This document shows, in pieces, positions 26,401-37,095 of a DNA stretch of 45,462 nucleotides. Each line of letters begins with the position of its first letter. The stretch's first letter is position 1. The stretch is from NCBI RefSeq assembly GCF_000812565.1, contig NZ_JTAM01000057.1, positions 1-45,462 on the forward strand, in the 5' to 3' direction. Origin of the DNA: Flammeovirga sp. OC4 (GTDB taxonomy: Bacteria; Bacteroidota; Bacteroidia; Cytophagales; Flammeovirgaceae). The notes beneath the pieces were generated by a model that was given only the letters and a program-made list of their open reading frames with translations, had not been told where the DNA came from and searched no databases. Made by a program: the position numbers and the translations under genes.

Positions 26401-29400
26401 CGCAATTTCTTGTGCAAGTACTTGGACGGGTGACGGTACATTTGTGCATGGAAATGGTTCTGTAACTTTTAGTGGACAATCTTCATCCATTAATGAATCT
26501 GATCCTTTCTATAATCTGTCGAGTACATTAACTGAAGATCAGACCTTATCATTTAGTAATGACCTTGTAGTTTTAAATGACTTAAGAGTGAGTCTAAATT
26601 CGAGATTTGATGTCAATGCCCACAATTTAACAATTGGAGGGGATTTATTGTCTGATGGAGACATTTATGATATTACGACTCTAACATTCAATGGCTCTGA
26701 TGCAGGAAGGACTTATACCATCAAAAATGGCTTGAAAAGTGGTTCTGACAATACACCTGCAGATAATGGGAATATTGATATAATTATTTCTCCAACAGCT
26801 AACGCAACTTATAAATTAATGTCCGACTTTAGAATGACGAATTCTAGAGGTGACTTAACAATCAATGCTGGTAAATTTGATTTAAATGGCTATTCATTAG
26901 AACAGACCAATAATAACAAACAAGTTATTGTAAAATCAGGGGCAGAGTTAATAATAAGTGCGGGGTCAGCTTTACAACTTACAGGATCTGACGCTCAGCC
27001 CACTTTACACGGAGAAGCATCAAGTACAATATCATTAATTGGTGAAGATAATAACTATGCTTTGGTAGAAGGGCATAATGGTAATAACACTTATCAAATA
27101 CTAGTTGATGGTACACTTTCAGCAAGAAACTATAAAATTACTGATTTAAGAGGATATGGTTTACAATTTGGTTCAGAGAGTACACTAGCAGCGGCTCCCA
27201 ATAATTTAACGAATGGTATTTTTGTGAATGGTACTAATAGCTCAGAAGCTTCAATTACTATTGCTTCTGGTGCAACATTAGGAACAACTACCATTGAAAA
27301 TGTGACTTTTGGATTGGGTCCAGATTATGCGGTTGATAATAACAGTACTGATATTGGAGAGATTACGTTTTACAATGCTAAAGGGTCCAATAAAACAATA
27401 GAGAATGACGCACCTGATAAAATAGCTTGGACTTTTGATGCATTTATTCAATGGACTGGAGCAACATCAACGGATTGGCATTTAGGATCAAACTGGGTTG
27501 GAGGAATTTCTCCAACTAAAGCGAATAACATAGTGATTCCAACAGGTCTTACAAATTATCCTGTTCTTGACGGATCAACAGGTCAAGCTAAAAGAATTGA
27601 AATACAAGATGGAGCAACTTTAACGATAGAAGAGCGTTTAGAGGCTTACGATGGTATTTTCATAAATGATGGAGGAAGTCTTATTGGTTCAGCATCAAAT
27701 GGTGATTCAATTATCGTATTTGGTGATTGGGTCAATGAAGAGAGTTTTACTGCCAATACTTCTCCAATTCGAATTACTCAGGAAGATGGGACAACTGCAA
27801 AACTATTATCATTTATACCAGGTACCGATACTTATTCAGGGCTTGTTATTGATGGAAAAGAGCATACAATTCTACAATCTGATAATACACTAAATGTAAC
27901 AAACATAACCATAAAATCAGGTATCTATGATGTGTCTGATACGGATATTAAAGTATTTGGTGATTGGAAAAAAGAAGGAGGTACCTTTGAGTTTAGAACA
28001 TCAGATTTGATTTGTGAAGGTGCAACGATTTATGGTGGAGACTTCTACAATTTGTTGATTAATGGTGGAACTAAAACCACTCTAGCTGGAAATATTACTG
28101 TTAATAATAGATTAGACCTTGTTTCTAATACATCTATTTTTGACGCTAATAAATATTTGATTTACCAAAAAGGTGAATTTGATAACTCTGAAGGAGGTAC
28201 AATCACTCATTCAGGTACAATTATTTTCAATGGAGCCTATCAAAATATTAGAGGTAATGCGACATTTGGTAATGTGATTTTCCAAGGAAGTAGCTCAAAG
28301 AATTTTGTTTCGGGTGCTAATATTACAATTAGTGAAGACTTAACAGTATTAGATGGAATTGCTGTTGTATTGAATGCAGGAAGTACACTTTCTGGTTCAG
28401 GAGTATTTACAATGACTGGTGGAACTGTATATGTAAGAGATGCTTCGAATTACCCAACCGGGTTTGCTCAATATCAAATTACAGGAGGTTCTTTTCTTTA
28501 TGATGAAGGTACTCAAGATATTGGTGATTTCGAATACTATAATCTTTTAATTGATGATGGAACAAAAACATTAAGAGGTAATGTAAAAGTTTCCAACTTA
28601 TTAAGGTTATATGCAGATAATACTGAAGTTGGTGTTTTAGATGTTAATGGTTTTGAATTGGGTATTGGTAATGCTTTCGATATTGATGAAAGAAGAGCTG
28701 AAGCTGACCAAACTGATGTTATAGTTTGGAATTCTGGAACACTTAGACATTATGGCGGGTATTGGACTATGCCAAATGAAGTGGAATCTTATCATCATTT
28801 AATATTAGATGGAACCAGTACAAAAACTCTATTAACGAACATTGATATTACGGGGGATTTTGAAATAAATGATGGTGTAACCTTCAGTCAAGGTAGGTCA
28901 GGAGAATATTACACGGTAACTGGTACATCTGACGGTGAATTAAAAATGGAAGAAAATGCTAGGTGGAATGTCTATCCTCAAACTAATGGAAATATAGCAT
29001 TTTCAACAGGGTTTAATTCTTATTCTTTATCTAGAACAAGTAGGACTTATATTTATTCTAACCCTGGGGTACCTTTTAACCTTAATACCGAAGTAACTTA
29101 TGGAAACCTTTACCTTTTGAATGGAGGTAATACATTTCTAACAAGTGATTTAAATGTTGCAGGAGATTTTTATGATGATTTGGGTAATGCAAATGCATTT
29201 TTTATTGTTTCTGGTAGTATTACTGTAGGTGGTGATATTTCTTTAAGTTCTCTTGCCTATGTACCTGCTTTTCCTCCAAATATTATATTGAATGGTAACA
29301 TAGAGGGCGAAATCCAATATGTAGACTTAAGGACTGAAGGTTTGACATTACCTGATTTGATATTATCAGGAGTATCACAAAAAAGATTTGACAGGGATGA

Positions 29401-32400
29401 CTATGTAATAGATGGCGATATAACAGCATCTTCAAATGCAGATGTATATATATCAAGAGATTTCGAGTTTAAGGGACAATCATGGTCATCTGATAATACA
29501 ACTACCTTAGTTTCTTATTCAGACTTAACGCTCAATAGTGATGTCAATTCACAAGTATTCAATTTTGGTACTAATCATACGATTAGAAGAGTATATTTTG
29601 TTGGTAGTCAAGATAAAACGATAAATTGTGCTTTAAATATCGATAATGAATTAGTCAATACAGGTGGTATTGTTGATTTTGGATCATTTACACATAATAT
29701 TGCCGCAAGTATTTTTACATTGGAAGAAAATGATATCACTGAAAATGCTAATTTTAACTTAGACGGTGGAACACAATACCTTCCATTGGATTTTTCAGTG
29801 AATAACCTTACACTATCGGTTGGGGGGAGTAAAGTAATCAATGGAGACTTAACAGCGTATGATATAACCGCTCTTGATAATGCAGCTTTAATACCTCAAA
29901 ATGCAGCCTCAACAATTACTGTAAAAGGAAATTGGGACTTTGAGTTAGGGCGCTATAGTACTAAAGAAGCAAAGGTTATTTTTGATGGTGCAGTAGCTAA
30001 CGAAGAGTATACGATTTATCAAGATGGTAGTACTAGAATGTTTGAAGTCCAATTTAAGGGTACAAACAATAATACTTATAAACTTACTGATGATTTATAT
30101 ACTTATACAGATGTTAATATTGAATCTGGAGCTACAGTAGATATAAATGGACATTTATTGTATATAGGTACTACGACTCAAATTGATACTTATCCTTCCT
30201 TAACAGGAAACTTAGTAGAAGATTTAAATATCAGAGGAGAATTATTAATCTCAAAAGGTGGTAGTGTACAATTAAATGCCAGAGATGGTGATGGTACTGA
30301 AAAACCAACTGTTACAGTTGAAAGTGGAGGTCACTTAAGTGTTGTTGGAGAAGAAGGTATATTGTCTAAATTAGGTGCTACGAGTAGAGGGTCTGATAAC
30401 CATAGATTAGTTGTAAGAGTTGAAAGTGGAGCTAAAATTTCTGCAAAATTCTATGAGTTTAGAGACTTAGACCACGTTGGTTTATATGTAGATAAGGATG
30501 CTACTGTTGATGCTGTTAATAACTTTTCGGAAGGGGTGTTCGCAGGAATGTCAAGAGATAATAATTTGGGTGAAGATCGTATTTATTTACATCTTGATGC
30601 AGAAGTCACTGGAACAATCAGTAACGTAACTTTTGATTATAATGGTAACCCAAACCCTGCTTATAATTTATATAATGTAAAACGACTAGCTTATTCTCCT
30701 TCCAGTGGTGTTATCAATTTTGAGGAAGGAACGGGAATGAAAGGGGATGCTTTCGAATATGATGAAGATCAAGATAATGGAGGTTCCGGTTTAATTAATT
30801 GGCCTGATAATACAGATATTTATTGGGAGGGAAATACAAGTACGGATTGGTTTGATGCGTCAAATTGGAACCCAAGTACAGCTGTTCCTACAGCAAATGA
30901 TAACGTGATTATCACTTCGAAAGTATCAGCCACTACATTTTATCCTGTAATTTCAGGATCAGTAAAGGCTATTTGTGATGATTTAAAAATACAAGGAGGA
31001 CGTTTAAGCATTGAGTCTTCTGTAACAGATGTATCTGAACCGGAATTACAAATATCTGGAGACTTACAATTAGAGAGTGGTTTAATAAACATTGATGACG
31101 AACAAGTAATTGATGTCGGGGAAAATTATACAGTATCAAATGAAGGGTCGTTTGTAGCGGCAAATGGTTTAGTAAAACTGACTAAATCTACAGGTACAAT
31201 AGTTTTAGATCAAGCAAATTCAAATTTTAATGATTTAGAAATTTCAGAAGGAGGTACAGTAGCCTTACAAACTTATTTAACAGTTGATGGAGATTTTACT
31301 ATTCCTAAAACAGGAGGTATCGTACTACCTAATAATCATAATTTAGTTTTAAATGGTGATATTCAATTAAGTAATACAGCTACTTTTGATACACAATCTG
31401 ATGGATGGGTTTATTTAAGAGGGGAGTCAACTCAAAACCTTAAAAATGCGACCTTTAAAAGAGTTCGTTTCCAAGGTGCTGAGTATGTTGTTGAAGATTC
31501 GCTGATTATTACTTCACGTGCTTACTTGGATAAGGGAACTTTAAAACAATTAAACGGAAGTAGTTCATATGTCTTCAATAGTTTAGTGTATGTTGAAAAT
31601 GATGATTTCTTTATAGAGTTATCTGATGAGGGAGGAACACACTATTTAAGAAATGCAGATTGGTATGGGTATGGAACAACCTCAAATCTTACTAACCCCT
31701 CTGGCAACGGATATTCAAATTTTGTTTTCCAAGCTTTAGATGATAGAATAGATATTAGGGGAGATAAAGCCTTCTTCGATAGTGTTAGTCTAGAAACTGA
31801 TCTACTTGTGATGTATGCTGATTTAGAACTTACTACGTTAGATGCTACAAATGCTCACGTTTTTGCATATGAAAAACAACTGACAGGTTCGCATAATGGA
31901 GAATTTACATTAGGAGCAAGTAAATACTTATACTTAACTGCAGCAGATAATTTCCCTAAAGGTTTTGGGTCTTATTCTTTTGATACGGAAAGTAGAACAT
32001 ATTATGCTGGAGGTCTTGATCAAACTATTCATACTAAAGAAGAGGTTAGAGATGAATCCAATACTTTGCTTTACAAATTGCCTATTATTTACGGTGATTT
32101 ATATCTAGAAAGAGAAGGGTCGGTGAAAACAATCTCTGACGAAGGCGAATTGATTGTTAGACGTAACCTAATTATTAATCAAGCTACACTAAATACAAAC
32201 GATAAGAATATCAAAATTGGTAAAGATTTATACCATCAATATTTGAATTCAAATCTAATTTACGGTACAAGTAAGTTTACTTTTGATGGGGATGAAGACC
32301 AAAGGATGTATCTCTCAAATGTAAGGGATAATAATTTTTATGATATTAATGTAAATAAGCCTGACAATACAACACTTACAGTGAGTGGGTCTGACCTTAC

Positions 32401-35400
32401 GATTGAGGGTGATTTGGTAGTTCAAAATGGTATTTTCTCTTTAGGTGGAAGAACAGCTACTTTAAAGAAAAACTTATTGGTCAATAACGGTAGCTTAAAT
32501 GAGTATGGAACTTATTATATGGATGCTTCCGGAACTGGTGCCATTATCAGAACTAACAATTCAAAATTTAGAGGTTTACGTATTAATGGTAAGAAAACAA
32601 CGGTTTATCAACTTTTAGACAACCTGACAATTTCTGATAACTACGATTTAGAATTAGTTAGTGGAAAATTAAATACAACAGATGCTACCATTAATATTGG
32701 TCATAACGGACAATTCAATATCGGTTCTAAAGGTAGTTATATCTTTGGTGAGTCAGGAAGGTTGATTATGGGGAATAACTCAACTCTAAATGTAGAAGGT
32801 AATATCGATGTAGTAGGAACTTCTTCTATTCCAGCTACTATACAAAGTACTCAAACAGGACATTATTATAGTTTCAACGTTGAAGGCAATATTAATGCAC
32901 GTTATTATAATATTAGTGGCTTGTCTTCAAATGGTATTTTTATCAAAAATTCAGCGACCATCGACAATTTAAATGTAGGTAATAATTTTTCTGATGGTAC
33001 TTTCAGAAATTACCTAATTGGAGGTGTGGCATTAAAGATTGAAAACAATCAATCCTTTAGGGCTAATTTTGATGGAAGTGATAATTATATTGATGGAGGA
33101 ATTGCGAATGTGAACTTCATTCAAGATGCATTAAGAGGTACTGCAAATATCTCAAAAGAAACTTCTACAACAGGGCGTATTGATTTTTATAATGCTAATG
33201 GACAGTTATCTGGTAGTAACTATGAGAGAGACCCAGAAAATTTAATCAATTGGTATGGACCAAATACCTATATATGGACTGGTGAAGAAGATGAGGATTG
33301 GTTTAATGCTAATAACTGGTCATCTTCCAATGGGGGTATACCTTCAGCAGGAAGTGATGTAATTATTGGTCCAACTACAAATCAGCCAATTATTGATGAT
33401 GATGGAGTTGCAGTAGCTAATAATTTGACATTAAATACGGCATCATTATTAATTTTAAATTCTTCGGATTCTGATGATGATCTCGTCGTCAATGGTAACG
33501 TGGAGTTAAATGGACAAATTCGAATGGAATCTGAATATGATGGTATTTCTTTCAAATCCAATTGGATTATTAATCCAACAGGTTCATTTAAACACGGTGG
33601 AGGAGAATTAACAGCTAGTGGTGCTGGTACACAACAAATTGATAATGCAGGGTTAGATTTTGGAACATTAACGATTAGTGAAACATCTGTTACAATCTTA
33701 AACTTGAATGGTGAAGAAGATATTCAAGGTGATTTTACGGTTACATCTGAGGCATCACTAGAGTTAAATGCTTCATTAAAAACACTTAGTATGAGCGGTA
33801 ATGTTTCTATTTTAGGAACAATTATCACAAATAATAATATTATTAGTTTAGTAGGTGATGGAGATGCTAATGCTGATGTTTTTACAGTAAATATTCCATT
33901 ATCAAGTAATATTATAGATGTACTATCTATTGAAACGGATGACGCATCTGATGAATATCAATTAAGTTCTAATCTTTATGTTTCGGACAGGTTTGATTTA
34001 CAATCTGGAACATTTGATGTCAATGGAAATACTTTCTATTTCAAAGGAGATGTGACCAATAAAATAGATGTAGATGGTGGAACGATAGATTTAACTTCAT
34101 CAACTTTGGTCATGGACAATGGAACTATCTTCGAGTTGAATGATGGGTCTTTAGTCATGGGTGAAGGTGCTAAAGTGACGAGTGAAAATACTTCTTCTGA
34201 TTATTCATTCTCTTTATTGGGAGGTAATTTCTCTGGTGAGTTATTTACATTTGAATATATGGATGAAGAAGGTATCGTCTTTAATGGCGTTACTTTAGGA
34301 GCTAACTCAACACCAATTGACCATGACAACGACCCAGGAACTGCTGATGTGAATTATAACGTACTACTTCCATTTGGTCTTTTCCAAAATGGGCAAGCAA
34401 ATGGTCGATTAATCGATTTAGTTTCTTATTCTTTTGCATCTGGATCAAACCCTACAGCAGGTAGTAGTAACCTTGAAAATAAATTTTACAGTTTATTCTT
34501 CAATAGACCCTCTACTACTAACGTAAGAAATAGAACAGGAAGTACTGTTTACTTCTCAGATGCCAAAGGTGGTATATCAGGAGATAATTTTGAAGATGAA
34601 ACTTCAGGATCCATCGAATGGGAAGCAACAAAAGATGTTTATACTTGGGTAGGTGATGTTAATGATCTATATAAAAATCATGCTTATTGGACAAATCCTG
34701 CAAACTGGGTATTAAATGGTGGAAGTGAGCCTACTGTTTATCCTGGTGAACTGGATGAGCATTTAAATAAAGCAATTGTAATTATACCTCAACCTGAGAT
34801 AGGTAATAAACCACCTGTTATACTAAATACAAAAAAAATAACGATTTACTCTTTAAGAGTGGAGCCTCAAGCAGGAATGATTATCGAGTCAGGTTCAGAC
34901 CCAAGCTCTTTGGATCGAAGTGATGATGATAATTATGAAATGATCATTAAAGACGAATTCTCTATCTTATCAAATGGTATCCAAAAAGGTTATGTGGACT
35001 TTATTCGATCATTAGTAAGAGTAGAAGGACGAATTCAAAATGATGGTATTTTCAAGCCTGAATCTTCAATTATGGTATTAAAACCAGCCTCTGGTGAGGA
35101 GATTAATTTAGCAGCCGGAGAAAACTATAATGATTTATATATCGATGGTACAAATGATCCAATTATTAACCTTACAGGAGATGTAAATGTACAAGGATTA
35201 TTTAACATGGATGATGGGACGTTAAATGTTGGAACAAATACTTTAAATGTAAAAGGAGATTTTGTGTTAGCAAGTGCTGTAAACCTTAATTATGAAGATG
35301 ATTTTACACTCGTTTTAGATAGTGCAGATCAAACACTCACAATTAACAACCACAATTTGAGAAACATCAAATTTGGTGGTACTGGTACGAAAACAATATC

Positions 35401-36856
35401 CAATTCGCTTACCATCGAAGGTGATTTTACTATAGAAGGAAACAGAACAACCGTAGCCTTTGGCACAAATAGCCTTGAACTGAAAGGGAACTGGGTAAAT
35501 GAATATGGTAATGGTAATTTCACAATGAGTGATCCGGGTAATGTTACATTTAGCGGTACGTCTATTCAGACTCTATCAAGTTTCTCTGGGGAAGAAACAT
35601 TTACGACTATGATTGTCAATAATGCAAGTGGTATTGATTCAGAATTGGACCTTACGATTAGTAATGGATTGACGCTTACAAACGGTATCTTGAAAGCTCC
35701 TCATGTGATATTAGAAGCTGGAGTTGGTGGAGATACGGGTATTTCGTCTTCTGAAAATTCTTTTGTATATGGTAAAGTAACAGCTAAAGATGTACCTCAA
35801 GCTACCCTATCTTTTGGAGGTGATCTAACATGGTACGAATTTCCTATTGGATCACAATCGACTTGGGCAAGAGCTGCTATTAATACAGAAAATGTTGGAG
35901 GTACTTATGATTATACGGTTGAATATACAACAGAGGACAGAGGTGTGAACCTATTAATTGATGATGGTGGAGATGGAGTAACAATGGAAGTTTCTCAATT
36001 TATTTGGAATATTACCAATGGCAGCGGTGATGCTCATGGAATTCATATTCGTTTGTACTTAGAAGACTTATCTCCATTTGACTTAGCGGATGATGTCAAT
36101 TTGAGAAAATTAATCCACTACTATGATAAGGAAGAAGGTGATGGTATTAATTGGTATGAAGAGGAAACGAGTAATACTTTTGGTACTGATGGAGCAAGTA
36201 GTTATGTAGAGGCTAGAAATATTCAAAAGTTCTCTGATTTCGGAGCCACATTAGAGTTATCATCAACTGATGATTCCAGTGATTTACCTGTAGAATTGAC
36301 GTATTTTGATGGTTCAATTGATGAAGAGGGCAATATTTTACTAGAATGGGAAACAGCTTCAGAAGTCAATGCTTCTCACTTCGATATCGAAAGATCATTT
36401 AATGGTCAAACCTTTGAAAAGATAGGTACAGTAGAAGCCAACGGTAATACAAATGTTGCTATTCAGTACTCTTTTGAAGATAAAGTTGATAGTAGAATTG
36501 TTTTCTATAGATTAAAACAGGTTGATTTTGACGATCAATTCGCTTATTATGGTCCTGTTACTCTAGTCAATGAAGGCGATCAAATATCGACAGAAGAATT
36601 GGAATTGTTTGCTTATCCAAACCCAATGGAAGGTGATAAAGCAACAGTGACCATTAGTGGCTTATCGATCAATGAATCTTTTGTAGGACAAATCATGACA
36701 TTGACAGGTCAATCTGTTTACACTGTTAGTGCTGAAGCTGATGATAATGGTATTAGTAATTTAGACTTAAATATTTCGGATTGGAAAACAGGTGTATATA
36801 TCTTAAAGATTAAAACTGGATCCGGAAAAACAGCTCATCTAAAATTGATGAAATAA
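23477..36856 (+). CDS. Giant T9SS-secreted repeat protein (4459 aa)
   Basis: This is a single 13.4-kb frame. It starts at TTG (23477) because no ATG lies nearby in frame, and TTG gives a standard signal peptide (KILHSKCALKLQ, then FILLFLIGLI, then HAQ). The body consists of short beta-strand repeats with recurring GD(W/L/F), 'TFNG..Q', 'NLTI' and 'LDANG' wording, as in beta-helix or adhesin-like proteins. Boundary modules with W-x-G...D-W...N-W then P...D-x-V-I-I recur at about residues 1324, 2447, 3264 and 3720, plus a divergent one near 30, giving blocks of about 1290, 1120, 820, 460 and 740 residues. Near 4270 an FN3-like segment (LPVELTYFDG ... LLEWETASEVNASHFDIERS) precedes a type A T9SS sorting domain (YPNPMEGDKATVTISG to the C-terminal LKLMK). 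The protein is expected at the cell surface or in the medium; the function (adhesion, matrix) is inferred. Confidence 0.93.
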   Translation: MKILHSKCALKLQFILLFLIGLIDYTHAQTIYYSKASGNFDTFSTWALNSDGSGAEPTAISGNHFVILAGHTVTIPADETESIHTLEVEGTLTMNENAILQISNDYYYYQSGRVTLDPSSLITFNNSSNVSVLEGRNTTGTSRRLEFSNLSFEKGGNKVLVNNTQMDINGDFTLVNTEFESKDNILISGNLTIDASSKYSTETGTYIFMDGSGDQRISVPSVADMSSSGSTIAQFSNIRFSNGGNNSISDGFYSDGTVEVYKQDGATLSFDNGDYSLRSLRVRDTQANSGNALYFNGGNVYINNSSSIDHYFSGDDDQVGTLDIGTVNFIAETADLYIGGSHSNGDNITFTGNISVKENRALVLRANTVLNSNGGTLEVTGTSRVYIDGSSTPSFGTYTISDLSTFYYRSTSDVTLMPIEYGHLRLYYASNKIVDNDLVIKGNLGVYNEANFLVNTGNTVEIHGNIENIRSTDRGEPGTINATGATITMKMEDINRYINIAKDLSGGVDNIYTITNFNIEVASELTSTRSFTIYNKLDIDNLTISNTTGSNATQLLVDLRDESFDVLDVSTNIIQQDFTKIRTRSTTSPFLSPSGTVDIDQTNAFIEFIGSNQTIPAITYGNVQLNGSGNKTLAGNTTIKGRIERTGGTVYLIAGTNTINISGDWKLNNTGTAHHNGISQSTVIFEGNNDQVINDATFGNITLNTIGNITIARPITILGDISLNGGDDATLLNVTSNENIDLYGDWTENTTSKFSQSNHARVRLLSITDDQTISQNSLSEFNHFTLEKKNSACKTVFNSKVTIAGDLRLESTKGQLEINDDLTLKGHFYNFGTGNSFTQAPDAQFNLAGSSLQYFRVDDANQSTFTELVTFSGEGMKNFHGTSSYTFEKGISITGSTVDASNRTLNIQGDWLNNNGLFESFGTVNFNGGKAQVVQPTTFYRFSIQGNGTIVNLNGSISIYQLLQDANTTLNTNGNAISCASTWTGDGTFVHGNGSVTFSGQSSSINESDPFYNLSSTLTEDQTLSFSNDLVVLNDLRVSLNSRFDVNAHNLTIGGDLLSDGDIYDITTLTFNGSDAGRTYTIKNGLKSGSDNTPADNGNIDIIISPTANATYKLMSDFRMTNSRGDLTINAGKFDLNGYSLEQTNNNKQVIVKSGAELIISAGSALQLTGSDAQPTLHGEASSTISLIGEDNNYALVEGHNGNNTYQILVDGTLSARNYKITDLRGYGLQFGSESTLAAAPNNLTNGIFVNGTNSSEASITIASGATLGTTTIENVTFGLGPDYAVDNNSTDIGEITFYNAKGSNKTIENDAPDKIAWTFDAFIQWTGATSTDWHLGSNWVGGISPTKANNIVIPTGLTNYPVLDGSTGQAKRIEIQDGATLTIEERLEAYDGIFINDGGSLIGSASNGDSIIVFGDWVNEESFTANTSPIRITQEDGTTAKLLSFIPGTDTYSGLVIDGKEHTILQSDNTLNVTNITIKSGIYDVSDTDIKVFGDWKKEGGTFEFRTSDLICEGATIYGGDFYNLLINGGTKTTLAGNITVNNRLDLVSNTSIFDANKYLIYQKGEFDNSEGGTITHSGTIIFNGAYQNIRGNATFGNVIFQGSSSKNFVSGANITISEDLTVLDGIAVVLNAGSTLSGSGVFTMTGGTVYVRDASNYPTGFAQYQITGGSFLYDEGTQDIGDFEYYNLLIDDGTKTLRGNVKVSNLLRLYADNTEVGVLDVNGFELGIGNAFDIDERRAEADQTDVIVWNSGTLRHYGGYWTMPNEVESYHHLILDGTSTKTLLTNIDITGDFEINDGVTFSQGRSGEYYTVTGTSDGELKMEENARWNVYPQTNGNIAFSTGFNSYSLSRTSRTYIYSNPGVPFNLNTEVTYGNLYLLNGGNTFLTSDLNVAGDFYDDLGNANAFFIVSGSITVGGDISLSSLAYVPAFPPNIILNGNIEGEIQYVDLRTEGLTLPDLILSGVSQKRFDRDDYVIDGDITASSNADVYISRDFEFKGQSWSSDNTTTLVSYSDLTLNSDVNSQVFNFGTNHTIRRVYFVGSQDKTINCALNIDNELVNTGGIVDFGSFTHNIAASIFTLEENDITENANFNLDGGTQYLPLDFSVNNLTLSVGGSKVINGDLTAYDITALDNAALIPQNAASTITVKGNWDFELGRYSTKEAKVIFDGAVANEEYTIYQDGSTRMFEVQFKGTNNNTYKLTDDLYTYTDVNIESGATVDINGHLLYIGTTTQIDTYPSLTGNLVEDLNIRGELLISKGGSVQLNARDGDGTEKPTVTVESGGHLSVVGEEGILSKLGATSRGSDNHRLVVRVESGAKISAKFYEFRDLDHVGLYVDKDATVDAVNNFSEGVFAGMSRDNNLGEDRIYLHLDAEVTGTISNVTFDYNGNPNPAYNLYNVKRLAYSPSSGVINFEEGTGMKGDAFEYDEDQDNGGSGLINWPDNTDIYWEGNTSTDWFDASNWNPSTAVPTANDNVIITSKVSATTFYPVISGSVKAICDDLKIQGGRLSIESSVTDVSEPELQISGDLQLESGLINIDDEQVIDVGENYTVSNEGSFVAANGLVKLTKSTGTIVLDQANSNFNDLEISEGGTVALQTYLTVDGDFTIPKTGGIVLPNNHNLVLNGDIQLSNTATFDTQSDGWVYLRGESTQNLKNATFKRVRFQGAEYVVEDSLIITSRAYLDKGTLKQLNGSSSYVFNSLVYVENDDFFIELSDEGGTHYLRNADWYGYGTTSNLTNPSGNGYSNFVFQALDDRIDIRGDKAFFDSVSLETDLLVMYADLELTTLDATNAHVFAYEKQLTGSHNGEFTLGASKYLYLTAADNFPKGFGSYSFDTESRTYYAGGLDQTIHTKEEVRDESNTLLYKLPIIYGDLYLEREGSVKTISDEGELIVRRNLIINQATLNTNDKNIKIGKDLYHQYLNSNLIYGTSKFTFDGDEDQRMYLSNVRDNNFYDINVNKPDNTTLTVSGSDLTIEGDLVVQNGIFSLGGRTATLKKNLLVNNGSLNEYGTYYMDASGTGAIIRTNNSKFRGLRINGKKTTVYQLLDNLTISDNYDLELVSGKLNTTDATINIGHNGQFNIGSKGSYIFGESGRLIMGNNSTLNVEGNIDVVGTSSIPATIQSTQTGHYYSFNVEGNINARYYNISGLSSNGIFIKNSATIDNLNVGNNFSDGTFRNYLIGGVALKIENNQSFRANFDGSDNYIDGGIANVNFIQDALRGTANISKETSTTGRIDFYNANGQLSGSNYERDPENLINWYGPNTYIWTGEEDEDWFNANNWSSSNGGIPSAGSDVIIGPTTNQPIIDDDGVAVANNLTLNTASLLILNSSDSDDDLVVNGNVELNGQIRMESEYDGISFKSNWIINPTGSFKHGGGELTASGAGTQQIDNAGLDFGTLTISETSVTILNLNGEEDIQGDFTVTSEASLELNASLKTLSMSGNVSILGTIITNNNIISLVGDGDANADVFTVNIPLSSNIIDVLSIETDDASDEYQLSSNLYVSDRFDLQSGTFDVNGNTFYFKGDVTNKIDVDGGTIDLTSSTLVMDNGTIFELNDGSLVMGEGAKVTSENTSSDYSFSLLGGNFSGELFTFEYMDEEGIVFNGVTLGANSTPIDHDNDPGTADVNYNVLLPFGLFQNGQANGRLIDLVSYSFASGSNPTAGSSNLENKFYSLFFNRPSTTNVRNRTGSTVYFSDAKGGISGDNFEDETSGSIEWEATKDVYTWVGDVNDLYKNHAYWTNPANWVLNGGSEPTVYPGELDEHLNKAIVIIPQPEIGNKPPVILNTKKITIYSLRVEPQAGMIIESGSDPSSLDRSDDDNYEMIIKDEFSILSNGIQKGYVDFIRSLVRVEGRIQNDGIFKPESSIMVLKPASGEEINLAAGENYNDLYIDGTNDPIINLTGDVNVQGLFNMDDGTLNVGTNTLNVKGDFVLASAVNLNYEDDFTLVLDSADQTLTINNHNLRNIKFGGTGTKTISNSLTIEGDFTIEGNRTTVAFGTNSLELKGNWVNEYGNGNFTMSDPGNVTFSGTSIQTLSSFSGEETFTTMIVNNASGIDSELDLTISNGLTLTNGILKAPHVILEAGVGGDTGISSSENSFVYGKVTAKDVPQATLSFGGDLTWYEFPIGSQSTWARAAINTENVGGTYDYTVEYTTEDRGVNLLIDDGGDGVTMEVSQFIWNITNGSGDAHGIHIRLYLEDLSPFDLADDVNLRKLIHYYDKEEGDGINWYEEETSNTFGTDGASSYVEARNIQKFSDFGATLELSSTDDSSDLPVELTYFDGSIDEEGNILLEWETASEVNASHFDIERSFNGQTFEKIGTVEANGNTNVAIQYSFEDKVDSRIVFYRLKQVDFDDQFAYYGPVTLVNEGDQISTEELELFAYPNPMEGDKATVTISGLSINESFVGQIMTLTGQSVYTVSAEADDNGISNLDLNISDWKTGVYILKIKTGSGKTAHLKLMK

Positions 36857-36896
36857 AAAAGTTTAGTTTATAAATCTAGTATAAAAAATAGGTTAT

Positions 36897-36935
36897 AATA
36901 CCCACAAAAGGTGAAATATCTTTTAGTGGGTATTT
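36897..36935 (+). terminator. Terminator after the giant adhesin-like gene
   Basis: AATACCCAC (36897-36905) pairs perfectly with GTGGGTATT (36926-36934). Inner AAAG/CTTT pairing extends the hairpin, and a short T run follows. It separates this gene from the protease gene, which starts 160 bp later. Confidence 0.75.
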
Positions 36936-37095
36936 AACTATTAACAGGTTTCTCTTGAATGTCTTATTAACACAAATTGCTAAAAGTAATATTTTATAAC
37001 ACCCGAAGCAGGTTATTGTTGAATTTGCTTTGGGTTAATTTTTATATATTTACCAAACCACCAGAATAAAACAGATTGTTACTTTCTTATTCTCA

